Origin: Poecilobothrus nobilitatus
Taxonomy: Eukaryota > Arthropoda > Insecta > Diptera > Dolichopodidae
Direction of reading: 5' to 3'
Length of the DNA: 64,000 bases
Assembly (NCBI GenBank): GCA_947095535.1
Contig: OX352774.1
Location: 111,851,996-111,915,995, forward strand
The translations under genes were made by a program, and so were the position numbers. The notes beneath the pieces were generated by a model. It did no database searches. It was not told the DNA's origin and saw only the letters and a list, made by a program, of their open reading frames with translations. Positions 1 to 12,224 of the stretch are shown here, one piece after another (within the stretch, counting starts at the first letter, position 1; each line of letters opens with the position of its first letter).

Positions 1-1522
1 TCAATCCGAGATATTTACGTCAAAACCTTAAATATGAAATTTTAAACAATTCCGCTTGGTCGTTTTTTACAGGCTTTTTTACTAAAAATTTTTTTACAGG
101 CTTTTACATACCGAAGTAGTGCATATTTGCAAAAATTTCGGGTACAAATTTTTGGTGTGTATTGTTTTCATTAACGTATGCGGTCGCTAAAAAAAGGAAA
201 TATTTATTTATTCTTTATATTCTTATTTATTCCCCATGTGGGGGAACATTTTATTTTTTAATTAATAAATTTAATCGTTCAAAATGTAATTTTTCAAAAT
301 TTTTATGCTTTAAAAAAGCAAGGAAAATCAAAAATCACAAATCAATTGAAATAATTACTACAAAAAAAAAATTATATTAGCTACATACATACATACATAC
401 ATGCATACGTATATAAAAATTGGTTAAAAACAATAAGGAAAAAAAATTTTTTTTTATTGGTTCTTCCTAAATAAATAATAGAAAAATTGATGTAAAAATC
501 GTTTTCATGCCATTTTAAATCATTCCTTATCATAAAATATTAAAAACATTAGGTACATAATGTTGTATGGTATATAAAGCTACTATAGCTCCTATAGCTT
601 CATATATAGCTACTATAGCTTCAATAGCAACAAGAAAGCAACAATTATTAATTTTTTTTTTACAAAAAAAATCAGTAAATATTATTTTCGGTATCGTTGT
701 GTATTGCCATTTATATGTATTGAACATCCTGAATTACCTTATTACAACTTTGTTTTAAAATTTTGAAATCTGTTTCTCCTTTGTTCTATAGAAATTTATT
801 TCAAAATATTTTTGGCGCCATCTATATTTTCATGTCATTAACATTGTAAAGTGTTTTATCAGAAAACAATAAAATGTTATTTATCGCCTATTGTGCCTAT
901 TTTACTGTTTTCCCTTTATTAACTGATATTGAACTTGTATTTTTAGCTTTTCGCAACCTGCTTGATTTACATTATTTAAGAAAGTCTGTTGCTTACATAT
1001 AGATAAACTTTTTTTTAGTAAACAGAAGTTTAGAAGTTTTTTGTAACTGTATTTATCTACAAACATGGTGACAAGGGGGTGAAAAATTTCGTAGAAAAGA
1101 GTATTAGTTAATTTTATTTAATGTCATAAAACTGAAAAAATTTTCCAGGAACATGAACATATTTAAGTAATATGCTGTTGATAATTTTTCAGTTATTTAT
1201 GATATGTCGCATTTGAATTCAATAATTTCATTATCTGTTAAATATTTTATGTTTTTTTATGGATTTTTTATTTTATTTTGCGTAAATTTTTTTTTCTTTA
1301 AAAGTGGGTAGGTGGGAATCTTCAAAAGATACAATGCGCTCCGTAGCACAAGTACAGACCGGATTCTTAACCTATTAATTGAGCAGCTTCAACATTTATG
1401 TGCTCTTCTAGACAAGCTTTATGCTATATGGCATATTTGTTTATTTCATCCATAATTTTTTTGGCGATTTTGCGTAATAACAAAAAAAAAAAAATTCCTT
1501 TGCTTTAAGTTGCAAATAATAA
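1..1522. other. A+T-rich non-coding DNA with small simple repeats
   Basis: No gene or recognisable transposon is visible. A short ATAC-type microsatellite lies near 380-402, and an imperfect tandem repeat of an ATAGCT-containing unit lies at about 578-632. The small open frames at 162-380, 530-727 and 567-758 run through low-complexity or tandem-repeat sequence and are not supported as genes. Confidence 0.5.
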
Positions 1523-1523
1523 A

Positions 1524-1701
1524 ATGATTAAAGCTTTCTCATTAGACGAATCTAAACGTCACCAGATATATAAAGTTTGTTTTAATTCTAATCAATTAGA
1601 AGATCTAATTAGAAGAGATCCGGTGTGACCTTCATGCAGTAGAAAATGGAGATGAACTAACTGCTCAGGCACCAAGATATTGTTGTAGCATTCATTTGTA
1701 A
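1524..1701 (+). pseudogene. coding-like scrap broken by a frameshift
   Basis: An ATG at 1524 opens 34 codons of compositionally normal protein (ending ...LIRRDPV) before TGA at 1626. A second frame, shifted by one base, then reads through to TAA at 1699 with equally ordinary composition (…AVENGDELTAQAPRY…). Unlike nearby A+T-rich open frames, these are not dominated by K, N, I and F. A pyrimidine-rich AG at about 1541 and a GT at 1624 could also be read as splice sites. I do not recognise the family. It may be a decayed exon, a retrocopy or transposon coding remnant, or chance. Confidence 0.2.
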
Positions 1702-1894
1702 CGTTTGCTGTAAAATAGAGTATAAAACATTAAATTTTAAAATACTTAGATTATTACAAAATTGAAGAAGATTATAAGACCTTTCAAGGCGCCATATATA
1801 TCTTAAATTTTAATATATTTTACTCTTTTTAAAACATTGTCTCTTTCCAAAAAAAAATTTTATAAATTTGAAAAATTACCTTATTAGTTTTTTT

Positions 1895-2380
1895 CTGGCG
1901 AACTACGTTCGCCTGTCTCTTTACAAAACTCTACACCGTTTTTTGTTTTTTTAAATTCGTAGGATTTTGCATCCTTCATAACTTCAAAAGATTTTTATTT
2001 AGAATCTTGAAATTGAGAGATAAGATCTTTCAGATATTTGCGATATATTACTTCTGAAATGCACAATTTACACCTACATTTTTTCAAAGGAAATTGCTGA
2101 AATATTTTCACATATAGCAATTTCTTTGAAATATAGCTATATATTTTTTTACAAAGTCTAGTCAAGCGCAAAAATTTCATAACGCTAATTGCTCTGCAAG
2201 ACCTACAGTTAGGATATACATGCATAATCAATTGTTGTTAAAACATTGCTTATCACCGAAGGTTAAAAGTTATGCTATGCATGCTTCAATATAACTTTTA
2301 ATAGTACAGGCAATATAACTTTTAATAGTACATCAACGTCACTTTTTGCAGAAATTGACAAAATTGAATTAAAATTTTCA
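1895..2380 (-). repeat. degenerate DINE-like (subfamily A) remnant
   Basis: The stretch 'ctctacaccgtt' just after a GTTCGCCTGTCT block matches the layout of the A-type remnants at 12.2 kb and 20.3 kb, where GTCCGT is followed by 'cttctacaccgtt'. Further in, 'ttgcatccttcataacttc' and 'cttgaaatt' recall the A body. The terminal hairpin is gone and divergence is high, so the boundaries are approximate. The short duplicated block at 2289-2332 (two copies of 'caatataacttttaatag') lies inside it. Confidence 0.3.
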
Positions 2381-4874
2381 AAGACTTGTTAGGTAAAAAA
2401 AAATGTTCTAAAAGTGTGTGTAAGCAAGTTTTATAATTAATGATTATCATATTCTTATTCTTTTTTTAATTTCATAAGGAAATTAAAAAAATTAACTATT
2501 TTCTTATTTTATTAAAAAAAAAACTATCTTAAAAAAGTTTTGTACGAAAAAACAATCAAATATCAAAAATTTAGGAAAAAACAATAAATTAACAGAAAAC
2601 AAGAACATAGAGTTATTCGTTAAATTTAAATTTTTATAAGTTCAATTATTGCTTAATTATTATCGTCTGCATCCGAAACTTGATTCAAATGCGGCAGTGC
2701 TTCAAAACCGCTGTGCTCCTTCTCTGCAAAATTTTGATGAAAATTAGACTAGTGTAAGAGGGCTCGAAATTTTCTGAAAAGTTTTGAATGCTAGGATTTT
2801 TATTTCTGATTGAATGCCATGAGTGCCATGGAATGCCATTGTTGGAAAGGGTAAGGACCCGTGAAGATTTAACAGGATCGTTCCATTCATCAGGAAGTTC
2901 CATATTTTAACGCTTTGTTTTATTAATCCCATATTTTTGTCACATTCCATGTAACTATGGTCTCGAATGGGATATGATATTCTAACCGAATCGAATCGAT
3001 TGAAAACATTAACAAGAGAATGAAAAAATCTTATAAATCTAAAATCTTAAAAAATCTTACAAGGGAATATAAAAATCTTATATAAATCTTATCTATTATC
3101 TATCTTAATAGTTTGATCATAAGTAAAAAGAAATACTTCACCTTAAAAATAATAACAAATAAAACGTTATACAGCTTTGTTCACATTTTAGTTATGTTAA
3201 GATAACCAACCACTGAAAAGGACAAGAATATTAAACATATAAAAACTTAATTATCTGCGATAATACACCTCATTTATTGAAATGTTAGGAACTTGTAAAT
3301 CCCTCATGAAGACAAAGTATATAGCTTCAGTTTCTTCGTTTTCTCGTGCAAGGTTTTTGACACCTCTCGTTTTTGTTTATAAAACGTAGTCTATTTCGGA
3401 TTTTTAAGCAAAAATAATCACAAATTTCACATATTAAAATGCAACTGACATTGATAATTTTTTTCCATTAATACTGTATCTTTGATTGTTTTTTCTCTGT
3501 ACAGCAATTTTTCGAAAGGCTAAAACTTTGTTCTTGATTGTTTTTTCATTATTTATTGTTAATAGAAAGAAAGATCTTAATTTTTCCTATTCAATAATGA
3601 TACCCATATTGCATTTTCGACAAAAAATTGATATTGATTGTTATTTGCCTGACCTCTTCTTTTATTTATAGGTGGGTATATATATTAATTATATATTTTT
3701 ATTATATACTTAGGTATCTTATTGGATAACATATTTCGATTTTTATCTAATATTCAACAAAACTGTCAATATCTTCTTTCTGTTTTATTCCTTTTTTTTT
3801 TGTGTGCTTTGATGGATCTTTTGGTGGAAAAGATCCAGAGAGAGACGTTGCGTCTTTATTTTTTTTAATTCATAAAAAACTTTTATTAGAATATTATATT
3901 TCCAAATACTGAATTACTTAGAAGCATTTTGAAATAAAGGATTATTTAGACTTGATTATAATTTACTGTTAAAACATGAAAACTATTAATAAATCAATCT
4001 AAACATAGATTATACTGAATGCCGGTTCAATTTATTAACGAAGTACCGCATAGTATTGCTTGTGTGCGTTGTGTCTTTTAAGAATAACAGCAGAATAAAC
4101 TTCTAGAAATTAAAAACTAAGCATTTTTTGATGGTTCAATTTATATTAATACAAACATCAGTTAGCAACTTGTTAAAAGATGATCTTAAAATATATTTCC
4201 AAATTAAGACTTAACTATCTTTGTTTGAAGATTTACAGAAAAGAAAATTTAGTGCGAAAATTGCACCTATCGCAATTATTTTTTCTCCAGCTAATTTCTA
4301 TTTTTAAAAATATAATCTTAGAGATACATCTCTATTATTTTACCTATATCTTTTGTTAAAAATTTAATTTTCTTTGCTTGAAAATAAAATGCATTACCGG
4401 TGCTGGCAGTTTAAATCCATTATTTGTGTAGAGTTTTTCTTTCTTTATGTAGGTATTAGAAACTTCTCGTTTTAAAAATGATTAAGGCAAATTCCAAAGA
4501 AACAAAATTTTATTTTTCTTTACACAAATTGTACTTCCTATCACCTAAGCATAAAATGTAAAATGTAAAACGCGAAGAAAATGCATGATGGATATATTAT
4601 CTAGGTATTATTAAATGTGTATATTGTATAATATTTGTATAGGCATATAAAAGTACTAAAGAGTTTTTCTTGACTGAAGCACGAAAAAAAAAGATGTTAA
4701 CCTGAAAATCTAAGATTTTCATAGGAATTTAAGAAAAGAAAATCGTGTTGAATTTTCACATTGTGACATAAAAAATCAAAAAAGAATAAAATGTTAAAGT
4801 TTTTAAAATTTAATTTAAAATTTAAAAAATTTTAGTGCAGAAAAGTTTTAGTGTATTAAATTTAAAATAGCTGT
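2381..4874. other. A+T-rich DNA, no recognised element
   Basis: No gene or mobile element is recognised. A slightly more G+C-rich island at about 2650-2960 carries two overlapping minus-strand open frames (72 and 68 codons) containing the local duplication 'gaatgccatgagtgccatgg'. They lack any recognisable domain, so I do not call a gene. The rest is runs of A and T with scattered poly-T. Confidence 0.45.
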
Positions 4875-4890
4875 AGATAATTTATTTATT

Positions 4891-5078
4891 TTGTTTCTTT
4901 TCAATGCATTTCTCTGCCACATAAATGTGAACACGAATTTACGCAGCTTTTCCTGTTCAGGCTGTAAGTGTCGTAAGGGGAAATAACTCTTGTGACGTGT
5001 GTGGGATTCGAACCCGCACTCCTTCGGTGTTTACAGCGTATTTTATATGCTCTTACCCACTAGACCACCAAGGCCCCG
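4891..5078 (-). mobile_element. tRNA-derived SINE, family 1, full length with target-site duplication
   Basis: Read on the minus strand, the element starts GGGGCCTTGGTGG, carries a tRNA-like A box (TAGTGGGTAAG) and a B box (GGGTTCGAATCCC), then a unique body with 'CCTGAACAGGAAAAGC' and a tail ending in 'TGCATTGAAAAG'. The 16-bp direct repeat 'agataatttatttatt' at 4875-4890 and 5079-5094 is a clear target-site duplication. The internal A and B boxes imply RNA polymerase III transcription. Mobilisation would depend on a LINE reverse transcriptase. Body and tail match the copies at 13.4, 22.5 and 46.4 kb. Confidence 0.9.
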
Positions 5079-5094
5079 AGATAATTTATTTATT

Positions 5095-6322
5095 CACAAG
5101 ACAATTGAGAACTTATGACATACAAAAACGAAACATTAGTTTTTGAGAAACTCCTATTTAAAATTTGAATATATTATGTTATAAATAAAAATGTAACATT
5201 ATATGAAAATGTTTAATTATTAGAATATAACTACATCATTGTACAGATAATAAAGTCATAAAATACTAAGTTAACTTTAATTAGACACTCACCATGAGCA
5301 ATACTAAATAAACGCTAATAAACTGAGGCAAATTTACATCTAATCAAAAGTTTTATTTTAAACATCTAGTAATGGACTTGCCATAATAAAAAGAAATTAG
5401 CATAAGATATATGAAAAATTAAAAAAAACAGCAATAAAATTGTAAAAAATAAGATATCGCGTTCCAAGAAATGAAGAGATTATTCACGAAGAGGTGAAAA
5501 GAAATTCTATTTAAAAATGACGTACTTCATAGTTAAGTTCTAAGGAAATTTTGTTAAATTATCGAACAACCAAACCTTTCGCTTAAATGTTGTAACATCA
5601 AACTATGCAGTTTTATTTATTTTGTTTTCAATTAAAATTTAAATTTTTTCTGATCAATTCAAATATTTATTTATTTCTAATTTTTATTTTATATAATTAG
5701 CACTAATTCCTTAATTTTCTTTTAACGACATTAATTAAATTTTATTATAGTTTTGTAATAACCTTAACAAATTCAAACAACACCCAGTCGATAAATCAAA
5801 TATGTATTTTAAAATCTAAGAATTCTTTGCTGTCTATCTTCTTACTTTTGTCTGCAGACACTATGCAAAACAAAAGGATTTTAAGATACACATTTAAGAA
5901 TAATTTTAAGTTTAAAGTCTGTTTAAGAACCATTTAGTATTGAACATCTAAACTGTTGCCCCGAATTTTATAATGTTTAATTCTAAAAAAAATTATGAAA
6001 AATTTTCTTTCCCTTAATTTTAGGTAAAAATATAATATTGGAGTTGGATATTATATATTTTTGAATTTTAGCTTTAACAAATTTGAATAGGCGTCGAGAA
6101 TGATAACAAATTTTCAATTCTTGATCCCTAACAGCCCTTAAATATAGAAGAATACAAATTTTTTTTTGTAATAAATTTTATTATTATACACAAGGATTTT
6201 TCTTCTTATTATTTCAATATTTCAAGGTACTAATAGTGTTCTATGGGGGATGCCAATGTTTTATTCTAGTTTCTCATCACAGCAAATTTAAATACTAAAT
6301 TGTAAAATATTAGGTATATAAT
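5095..6322. other. A+T-rich DNA, nothing recognised
   Basis: I see only low-complexity A+T-rich sequence between the SINE and the next DINE element. No open frame, inverted repeat or known repeat core stands out. Confidence 0.4.
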
Positions 6323-7504
6323 TATACCCGTATGAACTATGTTCAAGGGTATAATAAATTTGCCATTACGTTTATGACACCCTAAAGGAGTCGAGCTAAA
6401 TATAGTGTCAAAGGTATGGATCGGCTCAGAATCGAATTCTGAGTCGATTAAGCCATGTACGTCTGTTTGTCCGTCCGTCCGTCCGCTCACACGTTAACTC
6501 AAAAAATAAAGGAGTTAGTAGGCTGAAATATTTTTTACGTCACTTTTGAAAAATTGTTAGTTTTGTTATTTAAATCCAGCATTTTCGACCGCCGGGTTCG
6601 AATAGCTGCCATATAACTTCTTTCTTTAAATGGAAATAACTCAGTGTCTACTGAAGCTATAGGAACCTGAAACCTAGTAAAGAGGTGTCTAGTTACATGC
6701 CAACAACTGTTGTAAAATTTAGTTGGTCTAAAGCAGCTGGTTCAAGCTTCTTGCACCTCTTGGAACTTAATGAAGCTAGGGGTCTGAAATCTTACAAATG
6801 ATAATCCAGTTTTATGGCAACAACTTCTGTAAAATTTGTTTCTGCTGGTGCAACAAGTTCGGATAGCTGCCATACAACTTTTCTTTTTAAATAAAATAAC
6901 TCAGTGTCTATTGAAGCTAGCTATCTGAAATTTAGTGAAAATGTGTCAACTGACATGCCAAAAACTTTTGTAAAATTTGATTGGTCTAAAGCAGCCGGTT
7001 CAGGCTTCTTGTATTTCTTGGAACTTAATGAAGCTAGGCACAGTAAATTCGGGTAGCTGTCATACAACTCCACAATTTACATAATTTTATTTATATTAAT
7101 ATTACATACATAAATGTAATGCAATATCATTGCACCATCGGCTACCAAGACCATTATAGGTTTTTTTTTTATACTATTATTAAATTATATACTAATATTA
7201 TTTATTTTGTTTATATTATATACTATATATTTACATTATATTTGGTCGTAAGAGAGGTATGTAAAGAACACTTACGACCTGTGCAGGGATCGAACCCACA
7301 TTCTATCGGTTTATACGCCACGCGCCTACCCACTAGGCTACCGAAGCCCCGAATTTACATAAATATATCTCTGTAGTTAACGTCAGTACTAAAACATCTG
7401 AATGTTTTTAAAAGGTGATCAAGTTTTATAGAAACGGGATATACTACGTTCATACAGGTATCTCAGAGTTGACACAGTCTACTCTACTGCACTCTTCCCC
7501 GTTT
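6323..7504 (-). mobile_element. DINE-1/mini-me-like element, subfamily B (copy B1), interrupted by a SINE
   Basis: On the minus strand the element ends in a hairpin (TATACCC 6323-6329 with GGGTATA 6347-6353). Proceeding inward there is a core containing 'gatcggctcagaatcgaatt', a GTCC microsatellite at about 6470-6485, then a body of repeated 'gttcgggtagctgccatac'-type units. The 5' end is the complement of AACGGGGAAGAGTGCAG at about 7488-7504. A SINE sits inside at 7084-7350. The architecture matches DINE-1/mini-me elements of flies. It is non-autonomous and has no credible open frame; the 74-codon frame at 6266-6490 is a by-product of the core. Confidence 0.82.
7084..7350 (-). mobile_element. 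tRNA-derived SINE, family 2, nested in a DINE element
   Basis: On the minus strand the 5' end reads GGGGCTTCGGTAGCCTAGTGGGTAG, giving a tRNA-like A box, followed by B box GGGTTCGATCCCTGC. The A+T-rich body runs to an ATAAA-type tail and differs from family 1 despite the related head. It interrupts element B1: the sequence 'aatttacata' at 7074-7083 is repeated at 7352-7361, and uninterrupted relatives (for example near 11.72 kb) have that sequence once. It therefore inserted after the DINE element. The 85-codon frame at 7119-7376 runs across it and is not a gene. Confidence 0.9.
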
Positions 7505-7889
7505 TCATATCAATTTTATATCCATTTATTACATTTTAACAGATGTTGAGATATAAACTTTTAAAAATAGGGTATTTTCAAACTTTTTGGGTTTGTAACA
7601 GATTCGAATACACCAAAAAGTTCGTCTATAAAATCAATTACTTTATATCATCTATCTATTGTTTTTCGTTGCTCCAATTTAAACGGTTTAGAAGTTTTAT
7701 AAACAGGCGGATGACCAGACAGAAAAGTAACAAGCAAATTTTTCAGAAAAGTTGAGTTTATAATTTTGCATTAACGGGTAATCGTTGACTTTTTTAAATT
7801 TTTATATAAAAAGTTATTTTTACAGCAAAATATAAAAATTATGAAAAATAGTTTTTCTTTTTTAATAATCGAAAAGTGTTATAATGTAT
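7505..7889. other. A+T-rich DNA
   Basis: A spacer between two subfamily B elements. The 70-codon frame at 7543-7755 has no domain features and I treat it as chance. Confidence 0.35.
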
Positions 7890-8126
7890 AAGATAGTTTA
7901 TAATAACTTCTGTAAAATTTGGTAGTGCTGAAGCAATAGATTCGGGTGGCTGTCTTACAACTCCACAGTTTACATAAATACTCGTATATCTCGATAGTTA
8001 ATCTCAGTACTAAAACATCTGAAATTTTTTAAAAGACGATCGAGTTTTATAGAAACAGGATATATTACGTTCATACGGCTATTCCAGAGTTGACACAGTC
8101 TACTATACTGCACTCTTCCTCGTTTT
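7890..8126 (-). mobile_element. DINE-like subfamily B fragment (5' end only)
   Basis: It closely matches the right-hand third of copy B1: 'acaactccacagtttacat', 'gttcatacggctattccag' and 'gttgacacagtctactata' lead to the complement of AACGAGGAAGAGTGCAG at 8109-8125. The body is truncated and the 3' hairpin absent. It probably arose by partial duplication or deletion. Confidence 0.7.
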
Positions 8127-9069
8127 GTATAATTTGTAATATTTTTAAACTAAATAGTTGCTCAAATGTAGATCATTTCAATTCAAACCCCGGCCTGATC
8201 AAATCTATCAATAATTATATAATTCTATTCTGTTTAATTATAATTTTCGTAAAAATTCAATACATATCGAAAGAACTCTAACATGATTTTCAAAATTTTT
8301 AATTTTGATAGATTTAAACAAGAAGTAAAGCTATAACTTCACTAAATTCAAGAACATATTAAGATAATAATTTAATGAATTTATAATGTACAAAATATAT
8401 AACCCTGAGTTTTTGACTAACTGTAAAATACTTCCAAATTTATTTTTTTATATATATACATTTTCAACAATCACAGGTTTATAAACATGAAAGAATTTAA
8501 TAAAACCCTGTTTGCAACGTAATGTAAAATCTCTCCTAATTTAACCTCTCACATGCACATATTATATGATATATATACATATTCGAATATCCCTGACTCT
8601 TTAAAAAACTATAAGATCCTTTCTAAATATTATTTTGAGACATTACATTATGTATTATTCTTGTAATTATTTTTAACTGTCAGAACTTGTATTTAACGCC
8701 TAACCCTGCAAAGATATTTTCTCTGCCTTGAATATAATATTTCAATCCAAAATATTTAAGGTTTTCAATTTTGTAGAATCCCTTCAATATTATATAACAT
8801 TTTTTTGTGGAACTTAATTTTGTGAATTTTTGTCTTTTTTTTAATTATAACACTATCACAGTTATATTAATATGTATTAATATATTAATGTATTAATATT
8901 AATATTATCATAAATTTCTTATGATAAAACTTCTTAAGGTTCATGTGGATGATCTTCTTAAAGCGAATGGATGACCATAAAGAGCTGCAGTCAGTAACGG
9001 TCAAATGTAAATGTTTTTAATTTTGCATATTATTCATAAAAACAATCATTATGTCTGAAGATTGATTTT
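8127..9069. other. A+T-rich DNA with TTAATA simple repeat
   Basis: No gene is visible. A run of TATTAA/TTAATA repeats occupies about 8863-8910. The 63-codon frame beginning at 8090 starts inside the B fragment and is not supported. Confidence 0.4.
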
Positions 9070-9480
9070 TATTGTATCTTTTAGTTAATGACCAACCAAC
9101 CATTTATTTTGCTTTTGTTGTTCTTTTTGTCAGACTTTTTTTAGTTTGTTGTTTTGTTTACAATAAAAAGAAAGTTTTTACAAATTTTTATTATTTTCAT
9201 TTATTTTTTTGTTTTATTTTTGTTATTTATTTGTATTTTGTTATTTATATTATTTTTTGCCACAAACTAACCTAATTTGTATCTTTTTTAAGTTTTTTTT
9301 TACAATAAACAATATCTTTTGTTTTTATCTTATGTTTTCTGTTTTGTTTGTTGTTTGTTATTTTATTTTGTCTGCTTTATCCTTTTTTAAATTATTATAT
9401 TTTCTTTCCATTTAAATTGTTATATTTTTTTAAATTGTTAAAAATTGTTATATTTGTTTTTTTTTTGTAATTTATGTGTG
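9070..9480 (+). repeat. strongly T/G-skewed low-complexity tract
   Basis: About 400 bases dominated by T with interspersed G on the plus strand (TTTTGTT, TTTATTT, TTGTTATTT words). It opens hydrophobic-looking frames at 9072-9275 and 9209-9415 rich in F, L, Y and V. These follow from composition and are not evidence of membrane proteins. Confidence 0.6.
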
Positions 9481-9539
9481 AACTTTAAACTTACCTGTTT
9501 TTAAATCAATAGATTTAATTAAAAAACTACAATATAAAA

Positions 9540-10866
9540 AACGAGGAAGAGTGCAGTAGAGTAGACTGTGTCAACTTTGGGATACCCGTATGAACGTAAT
9601 ATATCCTATTATAAAACTTGATCATCTTTTAAAAACATTCAGATGTTTTAGTACCGAACTACAGAGATATATTTATGTAAATTGTGGAGTTGTATGACAG
9701 CTACCCGAATCTATTGCGCCTAGCTTCATTAAGTTCCAAGAAATGCAAGAAGCCTAAGCCGGCTGCATTAGATCAATCAAGTTTTACAAAAGTTTTTGGC
9801 ATGCAACTCGACACTTTTTCACTAAATTTCAGATAGCTAGATTCAATAGACACTGAGTTATTTTCATTTAAAAAGAGAAGTTGTATGGCAACTACCCGAA
9901 CCTGTCATATCATCACAACCAAATTTTACAGAAGTTATTGCCATAAAACTGGATTATCATTTGCAAAATTTCAGATACCTAGATTGAATAGGCACTGGGT
10001 TATTTCCATTTAAAGAAAGAAGTTGTATGACAGCTATTCGAACCCGGCGGCCGAAAATGCTGGAGTTAAATAGCAAAACTAACTATTTTACAAAAGTGAC
10101 GTAAAAAAATTTTCAGCCTCCTAGCTCCTCTATTTTTTGAGTTATCGTGCGGACAGACACTGAGTTCTTTTCATTTAAAAAGAGATTTTGTATGGCAGCT
10201 ACCCGAACCCGTCGCACCACCACAACCAAATTTTGCAGAAGTTGTTGCCATAAAACTTGATCATCATTTGCAAGATTTCAGACGCCTAGCTTTATTAACT
10301 TCCAAGAGGTGCAAGAAGCCTGAACCGGCTGCTCTAGACCAACCAAATTTTACAAAAGTTGTTGGCATGTAATTCGACACCTCTTTACTAAATTTCAGAT
10401 TCCTAGCTTCAATAAACACTGAGTTATTCTCATTTAAACGGAGAAGTTGTATGGCAGCTACCCGAACCCGCCGCACCAACACAACCAAATTTTACAGAAG
10501 TTGTTGCCATAAAGCTTGATCATCATTTGCAAAATTTCAGAAACCTAGCTTGAATAGATACTGAGTTATTTCTATATAAAGAAAGAAGTTGTATGACAGC
10601 TACTCGAACCCGCCGACCGAAAATGTTGGATTTAAATAGCAAAACTAACAATTTTGCAAAAGTGACGTAAAAAAAATTTCAGCCTCCTAGCTCCTTTATT
10701 TTTTGAGTTATCGTGCGGACGGACGGGCGTACATGGCTTAATCGACTCAGAATTCGATTCTGAGCCGATCCATACCTTTGACACTATATCTAGCTCGACT
10801 CCTTTAAGGTGTCACAAACGTAATGGCAAATTTATTATACCCTTGAACATAGTTCATACGGGTATA
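9540..10866 (+). mobile_element. DINE-like subfamily B element, full length (copy B2)
   Basis: It begins AACGAGGAAGAGTGCAG and carries the 5' subterminal sequence GATACCCGTATGAAC at 9581-9595. The body contains several units with 'agttgtatggcagctacccg' and 'ccaaattttacagaagttgt'. The GGAC microsatellite lies at about 10714-10730, then the core 'gagccgatccatacctttg', and it ends with hairpin TATACCC 10836-10842 / GGGTATA 10860-10866. GTTCATACGGGTATA at 10852-10866 is the inverted complement of the 5' subterminal sequence at 14 of 15 positions. A second internal copy of the body end ('gttatcgtgcggacagac' near 10141) shows an internal duplication, shared with copy B3. Confidence 0.85.
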
Positions 10867-10867
10867 T

Positions 10868-11861
10868 TCCAGCTAGGTTTCTGAAATTTTGCAAATGATG
10901 ATCAAGTTTTATGGCAACAACTTTTGTAAAATTTGGTTGGGGTGGTGCGGCGGGTTCGGGTAGCTGCCATACAACTTCTCCGTTTAAATGAGAATAACTC
11001 AGTGTCTATTGAAGTTAGGAACCTGAAATTTAGTAAAGAGGTGTCGAGTTACAGGCCAACAACTTTTGTAAAATTTCAGGAGCCGGTTCATGATTCTTGC
11101 ACCTCTTGGAACTTAATGAAGCTAGGCGTCTGAAATCTTGCAAATGATGATCAAGTTTTATGGCAACCACTTTTGCAAAATTTGGTTGTGGTGGTGCGAC
11201 GGGTTCGGGTGGCTGCCATACAACTTCTCTTTTTAAATGAAAATAACTTAGTGTCCGTCCGCACGATAATTCAAAAAATAAAGGGGCTAGGAGGCTAAAA
11301 TTTTTTTTGTCACTTTTACAAAATTGTTAGTTTTTCTATTTAACTCCAGCATTTTCGGCCGCCGGGTTCGAGTAGCTGCCATACAACTTCTTTCTTTAAA
11401 TGGAAATAACCCAGTGTCTATTCAATCTAAGTATCTGAAATTTTGCAAATGATGATCCAGTTTTATGGCAACAACTTCTGTAAAATTTGGTTGTGATGAT
11501 ATGACAGGTTCGGATAGTTGCCATAAAACTTAATTTTTTAAAAGAAAATAACTCAGTGTCTATTGAAGCTAGCTATCTGAAATTTAGTGAAAAAGTGTCG
11601 AGTTGCATGCCAAAAACTTTTTTCAAATTTGATTGGTCTAAAGCAGCCGGTTCAGGCTTCTTGCATTTCTTGAAACTTAATGAAGCAAGGCACAGTAGAT
11701 TTGGGTAGCTGTCATACAACTCCACAATTTACATAAATATATCTCTGTAGTTCGGTACTAAAACATCTGAATGTTTTTAAAAGATGATCAAGTTTTATAG
11801 AAACAGAATATATTACGTTCATATGGGTGACCCAGAGTTGACACAGTCACTCTTCCTCGTT
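10868..11861 (-). mobile_element. inverted partial DINE subfamily B element (copy B3), mirror of B2
   Basis: Reverse-complement of about 9540-10551 of B2, about 95% similar by eye. It includes the same internal duplication with GTCCGTCCGCACGATAA near 11255. It ends with the complement of AACGAGGAAGAGTG at about 11845-11861. It lacks its own terminal hairpin and instead begins right at the hairpin of B2. The shared internal rearrangement suggests inverted duplication of one element and not two independent insertions. Confidence 0.8.
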
Positions 11862-12224
11862 CTTTATTAATTTATATTAATTTTGAAAGATTTCGCATTT
11901 CTGAAGCAAGCAAAATCTTGCAAAATGTTGTTTTCACATAACGTTAAATATAAACACTAAATTGCAATAAATTATATTAGATTTATTTAGAAATATTTTA
12001 AAGATTTAACGATTTTGTTCCTATAAATTAAATCAATTTAGAATAGTAATTATATTTTGCTATCCTTACGTAGCGGAGAAGATCTCTCATATTAAAATTT
12101 GAGCTTCCTTAAGATAATATACTAAGCAACATCTTTCATTATACATATTTGAAACTGCTTTTCCATTGTGGGTACCAGTGTTTCTTTGTACTTCCATTTT
12201 CAGCTTATTTATGAAAGGAAATTA
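11862..12224. other. A+T-rich DNA, nothing recognised
   Basis: Plain A+T-rich sequence. No open frame, repeat core or terminal repeat was noticed. Confidence 0.35.

Noticed and set aside
2685..2950. Overlapping minus-strand frames in a slightly G+C-richer island
   Set aside because: Two frames overlap, neither has recognisable motifs, and a local 'gaatgccatgagtgccatgg' duplication explains part of the pattern. Kept only as a note.
7119..7376. 85-codon plus-strand frame starting in a SINE
   Set aside because: It runs antisense across a SINE insertion and its target-site duplication, so it cannot be an ancestral gene.
9072..9415. Two hydrophobic frames resembling membrane proteins
   Set aside because: A T-rich strand encodes F, L, Y and V automatically. 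No initiation context or loops with normal composition are present.
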